Origin: Demequina sp. NBRC 110053 | GTDB lineage: Bacteria > Actinomycetota > Actinomycetes > Actinomycetales > Demequinaceae | Direction: 5' to 3' | DNA: 64,000 bases | Assembly (NCBI RefSeq): GCF_002090095.1 | Contig: NZ_BBRJ01000002.1 | Span: 1 to 64,000, forward strand | Shown here: in pieces, positions 16,560 through 25,055 of the stretch | Layout: each line of letters opens with the position of its first letter | Numbering within the stretch: the first letter of the stretch is position 1 | Program-made: the position numbers and the translations under genes | The notes under the pieces: generated by a model | Database searches by the model: none | Told to the model about the DNA's origin: nothing | The model's input: the letters and a program-made list of their open reading frames with translations, nothing else

Positions 16560-18227
16560 TCACTTCGCCACACGGAAGAGCTCCTCCACCGACGTGGTGC
16601 CCTCGAGCACCTTCGCCCACCCATCCATGAGGAGGGTCTCCATGCCGTTGTCCTTCGCGGCGCGCGCGATCTCCGCGGAGGAGGCCCGGGCGACGGCGAG
16701 GCGCTCGATGTCCTCGTTCACCACCATGATCTCGTGGAGCGCGACACGGCCGCGGTAGCCGGTGTTCGAGCATCGCTGGCAGCCCTCGGGCCGGAACACG
16801 ACGGGAGGCTCGGCGGACGAGTCCCACTCGATGCTCTCGGGGATCTCCTCACGCGTCAGCTGATGCTCGACGGCGCAGTGGGAGCACAGGCGGCGTGCGA
16901 GGCGCTGCGCGACTACGGCGTCGATCGCCGATCCGACGAGGAACGGCTCGATGTCCATCTCGATGAGTCGCGTGAGCGCGGACGGCGCGTCGTTGGTGTG
17001 CAGCGTCGACAGCACGAGGTGACCGGTGAGCGCCGCCTCGATGGCGATCTGCGCGGTCTCGTGGTCGCGGATCTCTCCGAGCAGCACCACGTCGGGGTCG
17101 GCACGGAGGATCGACCTCAGCGCGGCCGCGAAGGTGAGGCCGGCCTTGACGTTCACCTGCACCTGATTGATGCCGGGGATGCGGTACTCGACCGGGTCCT
17201 CGACGGTGATGACGTTGATCTCCGGCCGCGTGATCTGGTTGAGCGTCGCGTACAGCGTGGTCGACTTTCCGGAGCCGGTGGGCCCCGTGACCAGGATCAT
17301 CCCGTACGGCTTGGTGAAGGTCTGGGAGTACGCCTCGTAGTTCTTCTCGCGAATGCCCAGGTCCTCGAGCGCGAGCGTCGCGGTCGAGTTGTCGAGGATA
17401 CGCATCACGACCTTCTCGCCCCACACCGTGGGCAGCGTCGCGACGCGAAGGTCGATCTTGCGGCCCTGGTGGTTGACGGACAGACGACCGTCCTGCGGCT
17501 TGCGACGCTCGGCGATGTCGATGTCCGCCATGATCTTGAGTCGGCTCGTGACGCCGTTCGCGATCGCCTTGGGCGCATGCTGCATCTCGTGGAGCACGCC
17601 GTCGATGCGGTAGCGGACGCGCAGCTCCTTCTCGCCCGGCTCGATGTGGATGTCGGATGCGCGGTCCTGGATCGCCTGCGAGATGAGCAGGTTGACGAAC
17701 CGGACGATCGGAGCATCGTCCTCCCCCACGGCGCCCTGGAGGGCGTCCTCGTCCACCGACACCTCGGTCTCGGACAGCTCCTCCTGGAGGTGGCCCAGCT
17801 CGGCATCGGAGCGGCAGTAGCGGTCGATCGCGCTCAGCACGTCGTCGTGGGTGGCGACCACCGGCACGACCTGCAGTCCGGTGATGGTGCGGAAGTCGTC
17901 GACCGCGACCACGTTCCCAGGGTTGGACATCGCCACCCGGATCGCGCCGTCGCCCAGGCCGATGGGCAGGGCGTTGTGCCGGCGGCACACCGCACCCGGG
18001 ACGAGCGCCACCGCTGCGCGGTCGACGGGGTACTCGGCGAGCTCCACGAACTCCATGCCCACCTGGGAGGCGAGCGCGCGAACCAGCTGGCCCTCAGTGA
18101 TGAGGCCGCGCTCGACGAGCGTGCGTCCCAGCGACGCGCCGCTCTCCGTCTGCTCGTCGATGGCGTCCATGAGCTGCTCTTCCGTCAGCACGCCATCTTC
18201 CAGCAGGATCGAACCCAGCTGCTTCAC
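16560..18227 (-). CDS. pilB: pilus extension ATPase PilB (555 aa)
   Basis: PilB powers pilus assembly. It has an N-terminal GspE/MshEN domain (residues about 1-150), Walker A GPTGSGKSTTLYATLNQ, Asp box EDPVEYRIPG, Walker B VVLLGEIRDHETAQIA and His box TGHLVLSTLHTND. The zinc site is formed by CSHC and CQRC near the C-terminus. Start is GTG with GAGGGGAA upstream. It is the first gene of the pilus locus; the 99-base gap to aroE holds its likely promoter. Confidence 0.95.
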   Translation of the reverse strand: MKQLGSILLEDGVLTEEQLMDAIDEQTESGASLGRTLVERGLITEGQLVRALASQVGMEFVELAEYPVDRAAVALVPGAVCRRHNALPIGLGDGAIRVAMSNPGNVVAVDDFRTITGLQVVPVVATHDDVLSAIDRYCRSDAELGHLQEELSETEVSVDEDALQGAVGEDDAPIVRFVNLLISQAIQDRASDIHIEPGEKELRVRYRIDGVLHEMQHAPKAIANGVTSRLKIMADIDIAERRKPQDGRLSVNHQGRKIDLRVATLPTVWGEKVVMRILDNSTATLALEDLGIREKNYEAYSQTFTKPYGMILVTGPTGSGKSTTLYATLNQITRPEINVITVEDPVEYRIPGINQVQVNVKAGLTFAAALRSILRADPDVVLLGEIRDHETAQIAIEAALTGHLVLSTLHTNDAPSALTRLIEMDIEPFLVGSAIDAVVAQRLARRLCSHCAVEHQLTREEIPESIEWDSSAEPPVVFRPEGCQRCSNTGYRGRVALHEIMVVNEDIERLAVARASSAEIARAAKDNGMETLLMDGWAKVLEGTTSVEELFRVAK

Positions 18228-18326
18228 AACTTCCCCTCAACGCCATCGTGAACAAACCTGCCCAAATGGGCCTGACGGGGAACCTAGCAGTCATCTGAGA
18301 GAACTCACAGATAGGTGTGACTCACT

Positions 18327-19172
18327 TCACTGGGACGTCAGCGCGGTGTCCAGGACGTCGATGGGGACGGGCCTGCCCGTCATGAGTCGCACCTGCTCCG
18401 CGGCCTGATGCAGGAGCATGCGAGTACCAGGCACGAAGGTGCCGCCGGCCTCGCGCCATGCGGCGCCCAGAGGCGTCACCAGCGGGTCATACACGGCGTC
18501 GAGGAGCGCAGCCTCAGAAGTGACAGACCCGACCAAACCGGACGCGACCTCCGCACCGGCACGCGCAGGGACCGTCGAGACGACCGCCTGCGCATCGGCC
18601 ATCATCGCGGGCGCCTCGTCGAACGACACGAACCGCGGCTCGATGCCCATCTTGGTCGCGGCGCGCAGCAGCCCGCCGGCCCGCCCGCGGTTGCGGACCG
18701 CCACGATGGGTCGCGTCACGCCGATGCGCCCGAGCGCCGCGAGGGCCGAGGTCGCCGTCGCTCCCCCGCCCAGCACGACCCCTCGTGTGGCGCGCGTCAC
18801 ACCGCCCTCGGCGAGCGCGGCGACCACGCCGTGGACGTCCGTGTTGGCGCCCACGAGCTGGAGGTGGTCGGTGACGGGCTGGACCACGATGGTGTTGATC
18901 GCGCCCACCAGCTTGGCCATGGGCTCGACGAAGTCCACCAGCGGCAGCGCTGTCACCTTGAGCGGCATGGTGAGCGAGAGCCCGGCCCACGAGGGATCGA
19001 GCTCGCGGACGAAGTCGGGCAGACCCGCTTCGTCCACGTCATAGGCCTGGTAGTCCCAGTCCAGCCCCAGGTGCGCGTACGCGGCCCGGTGGAGCGACGG
19101 CGACAGCGAGTGGGCGATGGGGTGGCCGAGCACGCCGGCCCGGCGCGAGCCCGTTCCTTCGACAGCGCTCAC
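18327..19172 (-). CDS. aroE: shikimate dehydrogenase (281 aa)
   Basis: AroE reduces 3-dehydroshikimate to shikimate with NADPH. The substrate domain shows GHPIAHSLSPSLHRAAY and the catalytic lysine in LSLTMPLKVTALP; the NADP loop is VVLGGGATATSALAAL, which has GGGAT in place of the usual GAGGA. A C-terminal DAVYDPLVTPLGAAWREAG closes the fold. I chose the GTG at 19172, 8 bases after the mltG stop; the frame continues upstream inside mltG. It is separated from aroC by the whole pilus locus. Confidence 0.92.
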   Translation of the reverse strand: MSAVEGTGSRRAGVLGHPIAHSLSPSLHRAAYAHLGLDWDYQAYDVDEAGLPDFVRELDPSWAGLSLTMPLKVTALPLVDFVEPMAKLVGAINTIVVQPVTDHLQLVGANTDVHGVVAALAEGGVTRATRGVVLGGGATATSALAALGRIGVTRPIVAVRNRGRAGGLLRAATKMGIEPRFVSFDEAPAMMADAQAVVSTVPARAGAEVASGLVGSVTSEAALLDAVYDPLVTPLGAAWREAGGTFVPGTRMLLHQAAEQVRLMTGRPVPIDVLDTALTSQ

Positions 19173-19180
19173 GCTGGAGC

Positions 19181-20335
19181 TCAGTCCGTGGCCTCTTCGG
19201 ACTCCTCGGCCTGCGCCGCCTTCTCGCGCGCCCACTCCTGACCGATCGCGACGTTCCCCAGGTGCTCGTCGTACGTCTCCGCGTACAGCGTCTCTCCCGT
19301 GTCGGTGTTGACAGTCACGAAGAACAGGTAGTCGTGTTCGGCTGGCGACACGGCCGCCTTGATCGACGCCTCGCCGGGCGCGGCGATCGGCCCCGGCGGC
19401 AGGCCCGCGTACATGTACGTGTTGTACGGGCTGTCGATGGCGCGCTCCTCGTCCGACGTGTACACGCCTTCGGACGGGCTGATGTACTTCACCGTCGAGT
19501 CCATCTCGAGCTTCATGTCGATGTCGAGGCGGTTCTGGATGACGCCGGACACCATGGGGCGGTCGTCAGGGAGCCTCGCCTCGCGCTCGATGATCGACGC
19601 GATGGTGAGGATCTCCTGGCGGTCGCCCTCGGGGACGTCGTTGCGGTCGAGCACCGTGATGGTGGTCTCGACCATCTGCGCGAGGATGTCGGCCGGCTGC
19701 ACGTCGGGGTTGAAGGTGTAGGTCGAGGGGAACAGCCAACCCTCGAGGTTGCCGTCGGCCTCCTCGGGGAGTCCCAGCGCGTCCGTGTTGGCCGCGACGG
19801 CCTCGACGTCCTCGAGCGTGGCGTTGGTGAGGTTGGCGATGGCCTGCAGGGTGGAGTCGACGGTCCGGCCCTCGATGATCGTGAGCGACAGCTCGTTGCG
19901 GCTCGCGGGATCGAGAAGCGCCTGCAGCGCGTACTCGGCCTTCATCTCGCGCTGCATGTAGTAGTAGCCGGGCGTGATGGAGGCGGCCTCGGGGTTGCTG
20001 CGGGCCTCGGCGATGAACGCGTCCGTGGAGGCGACAACGCCGGCGTCGTAGAGCGTCTGCGCGATGTCGGCGCCGGTGTCGCCCTGTTCGACGACCACCG
20101 TGATGAGGCCCTGGCCGGCACCCTCGTAGTCGGCCGCGACATCGGACTCGGGCGCCTCGAAGGACTGCACGAAGTTGTAGGCGATCGAACCGCCGATGGC
20201 CAGCAGCACCAGGGCGACCGATGCCGCGACCAGCGTCCAGCGCCGGCGCGTCGCACGACGCTTCTGTCGCTGCAGGCGACGCATGTCGAGCGACGTCGTC
20301 GTCGTCACCTCGGCCTCGAAAAGGTCAGTCATCAT
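19181..20335 (-). CDS. mltG: endolytic murein transglycosylase MltG (384 aa)
   Basis: MltG cleaves nascent glycan strands at the membrane and helps set their length. A basic cytoplasmic segment (MRRLQRQKRRATRRRWT) precedes one transmembrane helix (about 34-55) and the YceG/MltG domain. Signatures are WLFPSTYTF, the catalytic glutamate in ILTIASIIEREA, and NTYMYAGLPPGPIAAPG near the end. The two adjacent ATG codons (20335 and 20332) lie 8-11 bases inside ruvX. The order ruvX-mltG-aroE is standard in actinobacteria. Confidence 0.95.
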   Translation of the reverse strand: MMTDLFEAEVTTTTSLDMRRLQRQKRRATRRRWTLVAASVALVLLAIGGSIAYNFVQSFEAPESDVAADYEGAGQGLITVVVEQGDTGADIAQTLYDAGVVASTDAFIAEARSNPEAASITPGYYYMQREMKAEYALQALLDPASRNELSLTIIEGRTVDSTLQAIANLTNATLEDVEAVAANTDALGLPEEADGNLEGWLFPSTYTFNPDVQPADILAQMVETTITVLDRNDVPEGDRQEILTIASIIEREARLPDDRPMVSGVIQNRLDIDMKLEMDSTVKYISPSEGVYTSDEERAIDSPYNTYMYAGLPPGPIAAPGEASIKAAVSPAEHDYLFFVTVNTDTGETLYAETYDEHLGNVAIGQEWAREKAAQAEESEEATD

Positions 20336-20792
20336 TCCCCTTGGGATCCGGCTCGTAGGTCACCCTATCGAGGTTCCCCTGTCGTTCAATGTCCAATGCG
20401 CTCTCCAGGATGACCACGGCTGCAGCCTGGTCGATGACCTGTCGCTGCTGCTTGGCCTTCCGCCCTGCCTGCCGCATGGCATGCTGCGCGGATGCGGTCG
20501 AGAATCGCTCGTCGACCAAACGAACAACCGCGTCGCATCGTTCCGACAGCTCCGCGGCGAAACGATGCGCCATCGCGGCGCTGTCGCCATCCTTCCCGGA
20601 CAGTTTACGCGGCAGGCCCACGTAGATGCGGGAGGCGGCGCGTTCGGCGGCGATCTCCGCCACCGTGGCCACGTCTCCCTCGCCGCGCTGCACGGTCGTG
20701 ACGGGGAAGGCCATCAGCCCGTCCGGGTCGGACGCCGCGACGCCGATGCGTACCGTGCCCACATCGACGCCCAGGCGCACTCCCCTGTCCAA
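20325..20792 (-). CDS. ruvX: Holliday junction resolvase-like protein RuvX/YqgF (155 aa)
   Basis: This RNase H-fold nuclease family acts in 16S rRNA 5-prime processing and possibly recombination. The protein shows RLGVDVGTVRIGVAASDPDG at the start, VGLPRKLSGKDGDSA in the middle, and the acidic site VRLVDERFSTASA. Length is normal. It lies 27 bases after alaS and overlaps mltG. Confidence 0.94.
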   Translation of the reverse strand: MDRGVRLGVDVGTVRIGVAASDPDGLMAFPVTTVQRGEGDVATVAEIAAERAASRIYVGLPRKLSGKDGDSAAMAHRFAAELSERCDAVVRLVDERFSTASAQHAMRQAGRKAKQQRQVIDQAAAVVILESALDIERQGNLDRVTYEPDPKGNDD

Positions 20793-20819
20793 GCCGTCTC
20801 CCTCGATCCTGCGCGACCC

Positions 20820-23486
20820 CTACGCCGAGGCGACGGCGTCGCGGACGGCGACCAGCGCATCGGCGATGCGCGCGGCGTCTTGACCGCCGCCCTGCGCGAG
20901 GTCGGGCTTGCCGCCGCCACCGCCGCCCAGCACGGCCGATGCCGCCTTGACGAGGTCGCCGGCACGCAGGCCCTTGTCGCGCGCCGGCTGATTGGTCGCG
21001 ATCACGATCTGCGGGCGGCCACCCACTGCAGCCGCTGCGGCCACGACGACGGGGCCGCTGTCACCCAGGCGAGAGCGGACATCGGTCACGAGGGTGCGCA
21101 GGTCGTCGCCATCGGACGCGTTGACGGACTCGTGCGCCACGAGGCGCACGCCGTTCACCTCCGAAGCGGTCTGGACGAGCTGACCCGCGACCTGCTGCAT
21201 GGCCTGCTGACGGTAGGACGCGAGCTGCTTCTCGGTCTCGCTGAGGCGAGACAGCAGCGCGCCGATGCGGTCGCTGAGCTCGTCGGGACGCGCCTTGAGC
21301 GTGGTCGTGAGCTCGCTGACGATCGCGCGCTCGGCCGCGAGCGACTGGAACGCGTCCGCGCCCACAAGCGCCTCGATGCGGCGAGCGCCCGAGCCCACGG
21401 AGCCCTCAGAGGTGACCGACAGCAGGCCGATCTGACCAGAGTTGCCCACGTGCGTGCCGGCGCACAGCTCGCGCGAGAACGGCCCGCCGATCTCCACGAC
21501 GCGCACGCGGTCGCCGTACTTCTCGCCGAACAGCGCCATCGCGCCCAGGTCGCGCGCCTCGTCGAGGCTCATCACCTGCGTGCTGACGGGCAGCTCCTCG
21601 CGGATCGCGCGGTTCGCGATGCCCTCGATCTCCTGGCGAGCAGTGAGCGAGATGCCCTGGCGCCACGCGAAGTCCAGGCGCATGTAGCCGGGCTTGTTGA
21701 ACGATCCGGCCTGCGTGGCGTCGTCGCCCAGCACCTCGTGCAGTGCCGAGTGGATGAGGTGGGTCGCGGAGTGGGCCTTGCTGGCGAGGCGGCGGTTCAC
21801 GGCGTCGACCTCGGCGCTCACCTGGTCGCCCGCGGCGACCTCGCCCTCCTCGACCGTGACGGTGTGCACGATGACGTCCGCGACGGGGCGCTGCACGTCG
21901 ATGACGTTCAGCGTCGCGTTGCCGGAGCGGATCTCGCCGGTGTCCGCATCCTGGCCGCCGGACTCTGGGTAGAACGGCGTCTCAGCGAGGATCACCTCGA
22001 CGGTCTCGCCCGCGCGCGCGACAGGCACGCTGACGCCATCCTTGATGACCGCCGCAACGGTGGTGGCGACGGACAGCTCGTCGTAGCCGCGGAACGCCGT
22101 CGGGGTCCGCTCGCCCACCGCGTGGTAGACGCTGACGTCCGCGTGGCCGCCCTTCTTGGCCTTCGCATCGGCGCGGGCGCGCTCCTTCTGCTCCGTCATG
22201 AGAGCCCGGAAGCCCGCCTCGTCGACGGTGACGCCCTGCTCCGCCGCCATCTCGAGCGTCAGGTCGATGGGGAAGCCGGACTCGTCGTGGAGGCGGAACG
22301 CGGTCTCACCCGTGATCGCCTTCTTACCCTCGGCCTTGGTCTGGGCGACAGCGGCGTCGAGGATGGTCGTGCCCTTGGTGAGCGTGCGGCGGAACGCGTC
22401 CTCCTCCGCTCCCGCGATGCCCTGGACCTTGGCGATGGTCTCGCCCAGCTCAGGGTAGGACGCCTTCATCGCCTCATAGGAGGTGCCGATCAGGGTGGGC
22501 AGGCTCGGGTCCTCGACGCCCAGCAGGCGCATCGAGCGCACCGTGCGGCGCAGGAGGCGGCGCAGAACGTAGCCGCGACCCTCGTTGCCGGGCACGATCC
22601 CGTCGTGCATGAGCATCATCGCGCTGCGCACGTGGTCCGCGACCACGCGCATGCGGACGTCATCACCCTCGTCCGCCTTGTACTGCCGGCCGGAGAGCTC
22701 CTGCGCCTTGGCGATGACGGGGAACACCTCGTCGATCTCGTACATGTTGCCCACGCCCTGCTTGAGGTACGCGATGCGTTCGAGGCCGGCGCCGGTGTCG
22801 ATGGCCTTCTGGTCCAGCTCCTTGATGAGCGGGTAGTCCTTGCCGGAGCCAGGGCCTCGCAGGAACTGGTCGAAGACGAGGTTCCAGATCTCAAGGTAGC
22901 GGTCGCCGCCAGGGTCAACGGTGCCGCCCACTGCCTCGGGGCCGAACTCGGGACCGCGGTCGTAGTGCCACTCCGCGCAGGGTCCGGCGGGACCGGGCTG
23001 GCCGGTGTCCCAGAAGTTCTCCTCGCGGGTCAGCTTGACGATGTGCTCTGCGGGGACGCCGATGTTGCGCAGCGCCGAGTGCGCCTCCTCGTCCTCGATC
23101 CACGTGGTCACCCACAGGCGCTCGGGGTCGAGGCCGTACTTGCCCTCGTCCTCCGACCCCGTCAGGAGGTCCCACGCGAAGTCGATCGCGCCCTCCTTGA
23201 AGTAGTCGCCAAAGGAGAAGTTGCCCAGCATCTGGAAGAACGTGCCGTGACGAGTGGTCTTGCCGACCTCCTCGATGTCCTTGGTGCGAATGCACTTCTG
23301 AACGCTCGCGATGCGCGGGTGGGGCGAGTCCTCCGTGCCGATGATGTACGGGATGAACGGCACCATGCCAGCGACCGTGAACAGCAGGCTCGGGTCGGGC
23401 GACACCAGGGATGCGCTGGGCTGGATGTGGTGATCCTTCGACGCGAAGTAGTCGATCCAGCGCTGTCGGATGTCAGCGGTGCGCAT
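20820..23486 (-). CDS. alaS: alanyl-tRNA synthetase (888 aa)
   Basis: AlaRS charges tRNA-Ala and edits Ser/Gly mischarging. The aminoacylation domain starts TADIRQRWIDYFASKDHHI; the editing domain has the zinc ligands HSATHLIHSALH and CAGTHVGNSGQ. The DHHA1 domain with a Gly-rich stretch (GGGGGGKPDLAQGGG) is complete. The ATG at 23486 is chosen because GGAGG lies 6 bases upstream and the family begins here. No frameshift is seen over its whole length. Confidence 0.98.
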   Translation of the reverse strand: MRTADIRQRWIDYFASKDHHIQPSASLVSPDPSLLFTVAGMVPFIPYIIGTEDSPHPRIASVQKCIRTKDIEEVGKTTRHGTFFQMLGNFSFGDYFKEGAIDFAWDLLTGSEDEGKYGLDPERLWVTTWIEDEEAHSALRNIGVPAEHIVKLTREENFWDTGQPGPAGPCAEWHYDRGPEFGPEAVGGTVDPGGDRYLEIWNLVFDQFLRGPGSGKDYPLIKELDQKAIDTGAGLERIAYLKQGVGNMYEIDEVFPVIAKAQELSGRQYKADEGDDVRMRVVADHVRSAMMLMHDGIVPGNEGRGYVLRRLLRRTVRSMRLLGVEDPSLPTLIGTSYEAMKASYPELGETIAKVQGIAGAEEDAFRRTLTKGTTILDAAVAQTKAEGKKAITGETAFRLHDESGFPIDLTLEMAAEQGVTVDEAGFRALMTEQKERARADAKAKKGGHADVSVYHAVGERTPTAFRGYDELSVATTVAAVIKDGVSVPVARAGETVEVILAETPFYPESGGQDADTGEIRSGNATLNVIDVQRPVADVIVHTVTVEEGEVAAGDQVSAEVDAVNRRLASKAHSATHLIHSALHEVLGDDATQAGSFNKPGYMRLDFAWRQGISLTARQEIEGIANRAIREELPVSTQVMSLDEARDLGAMALFGEKYGDRVRVVEIGGPFSRELCAGTHVGNSGQIGLLSVTSEGSVGSGARRIEALVGADAFQSLAAERAIVSELTTTLKARPDELSDRIGALLSRLSETEKQLASYRQQAMQQVAGQLVQTASEVNGVRLVAHESVNASDGDDLRTLVTDVRSRLGDSGPVVVAAAAAVGGRPQIVIATNQPARDKGLRAGDLVKAASAVLGGGGGGKPDLAQGGGQDAARIADALVAVRDAVASA

Positions 23487-23579
23487 CCTGTCCTCCAAGG
23501 GAAATGGGCATGTCATGCCAAGTCTGCCAGCGCATCGGCGCTGCGTGGCGGCCGGCGAAGCCGAGCCTCAAGTATGACA

Positions 23580-23617
23580 AAGCCGCTGGGTCCGGCGTGG
23601 CCGGGACCCAGCGGCTT
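23580..23617 (-). terminator. rpsD terminator
   Basis: A perfect 14-base stem (AAGCCGCTGGGTCC and its complement) with a 10-base loop lies 27 bases beyond the rpsD stop, followed on the transcribed strand by TTTGT. This is the clearest intrinsic terminator in the window. Confidence 0.85.
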
Positions 23618-23643
23618 CGTATGTCTGTGGAGTACCTGCTCGC

Positions 23644-24270
23644 CTAGCGGGCGTAGTACTCGACGACCAGCTGGACGTCGCAGGTCACGGGGACCTCGGC
23701 GCGCTTGGGGCGACGGACCAGGGTGGTCGTCAGCTTCTCGAGCTTGACGTCCAGGTAGTCCGGAACCTCGGGGAGCACGTCGCGGTGCGCACCGGCGGCG
23801 GCGGCCATGTAGGGCTCCATGGTGACGGCCTTGGGCTTGACCTGGATGGTCTGGCCCGGCTTCACGCGGAACGAGGGGCGGTCGACGATCTGACCGTCCA
23901 CGAGGATGTGGCGGTGCAGCACGGCCTGGCGCGCCTGCAGGATGGTGCGGGCGAAGCCCGAGCGCAGGACGAGAGCGTCGAGGCGCATCTCAAGCAGCTC
24001 GACGAACGCCTCACCGGTCAGGCCGGACTCCTTGCGGGCCTCGGCGAACACGCGGGTCATCTGCTTCTCGCGCAGACCGTACTGTGCGCGAAGACGCTGC
24101 TTCTCGCGCAGACGGACGGCGTAGTCGCTCTCCTTGCGGCGGGCCGTACGACCGTGCTCGCCGGGCGGGTAGGGACGCTTCTCGAAGTGCTTGACGGCCT
24201 TGGGCGTCAGGGCGAGGCCCAGGGCGCGCGACAGCCGCACCTGGCGGCGTGCCTTCTGAACTGAAGTCAA
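23644..24270 (-). CDS. rpsD: 30S ribosomal protein S4 (208 aa)
   Basis: S4 is a primary 16S rRNA binder. It has the N-terminal basic region (ARRQVRLSRALGLALTPKAV), RKESDYAVRLREKQRLRAQYG, and a C-terminal S4 RNA-binding domain (MRLDALVLRSGFA...VLHRHILVDGQIVDRPSFRVKPG). The N-terminus lacks the CxxC zinc motif, so it is the zinc-independent type. The start appears to be a TTG at 24270 with AAGGAAA upstream. It is a single-gene transcript lying alone next to alaS rather than in the alpha operon. Confidence 0.96.
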   Translation of the reverse strand: MTSVQKARRQVRLSRALGLALTPKAVKHFEKRPYPPGEHGRTARRKESDYAVRLREKQRLRAQYGLREKQMTRVFAEARKESGLTGEAFVELLEMRLDALVLRSGFARTILQARQAVLHRHILVDGQIVDRPSFRVKPGQTIQVKPKAVTMEPYMAAAAGAHRDVLPEVPDYLDVKLEKLTTTLVRRPKRAEVPVTCDVQLVVEYYAR

Positions 24271-24423
24271 TGTGTTTCCTTATGCCTGTACTCAAGGCGC
24301 GCCTCAGCGTGCCTGAATTCTTGAGATGTCGCGGCGACAGCAGCCAACCGTCCGCGAGGGCTGAACTATGTTACCAGGCCCACGCCGCTGCGTCTGTAGC
24401 GCTCTTGCGGCTGCAGCGCCGCT

Positions 24424-24807
24424 CTATTGCTGCACCGCCACCACGAGCGCGCATGCCGTCAGGATGACCAGGACAGGCGTCATGGTGAGGCGCTCCGGCC
24501 GAGAGCGGCTCATGGCGTTGGGAATGATGTTCAGGGCGAGGAGCGCGACGAGGACCCAGATGGCGACGGTCTCGAAGCCCTCTCCCAGCAGGTCCGTCAG
24601 GCCTGCGGCGTCGAGCACGATGACGGCCATGCACGCGTAGACCAGGATGGTCAGGGCCGACGCGACCCTCAGCTTCGCCGGCAGCGCGCCATCGTGCTGG
24701 CCTCCGAAGGCGAACCGGCCGAGGGGAGCGCCTGCCGCGAGGGCAGCTTGGAGAGCCGCGAGGGCGGTCAGGACGACGACGAAGGTGACGGCCGCTGCTG
24801 GAGCCAC
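24424..24807 (-). CDS. small four-helix membrane protein, unknown function (127 aa)
   Basis: Four hydrophobic segments span about residues 3-23, 47-66, 77-97 and 107-125, separated by short loops; the second loop contains RFAFGGQHDGALPAKLRVAS. I do not recognise a named family, although small proteins of this build are common in Micrococcales. The GTG at 24807 has GGGGAGG 6 bases upstream and fits better than upstream in-frame ATG codons. It is divergent from the DUF222/HNH gene. Confidence 0.7.
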   Translation of the reverse strand: MAPAAAVTFVVVLTALAALQAALAAGAPLGRFAFGGQHDGALPAKLRVASALTILVYACMAVIVLDAAGLTDLLGEGFETVAIWVLVALLALNIIPNAMSRSRPERLTMTPVLVILTACALVVAVQQ

Positions 24808-25055
24808 GGCGCCTCCCCTCTCTTTCGCCACGAACGCTCTCGCACACACTATCGGTCGCGCGTCGGGAGCGAGGGCAGTGGTGGCGCTCGACGTGCCGGC
24901 CGCTGTCATCCCTGGTCTCCGGGGCGTTCGAGCGATGTCAGACCTTGGTGGTGTGATGTTCTCATGGACAGGTCGCGCGGTGGTGGAGCCCGGTGGTGGG
25001 GGCCGATGCGGGTGTGCGCGGGGTGCGTGTCAGTGGTTGGTGGTGGGGTGGGGTC

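Noticed and set aside
20196-23747. A plus-strand open frame of over 1,100 codons across ruvX and alaS
   Set aside because: It is antisense to two conserved genes and has His/Arg/Val-rich composition typical of a mirrored high-GC frame.
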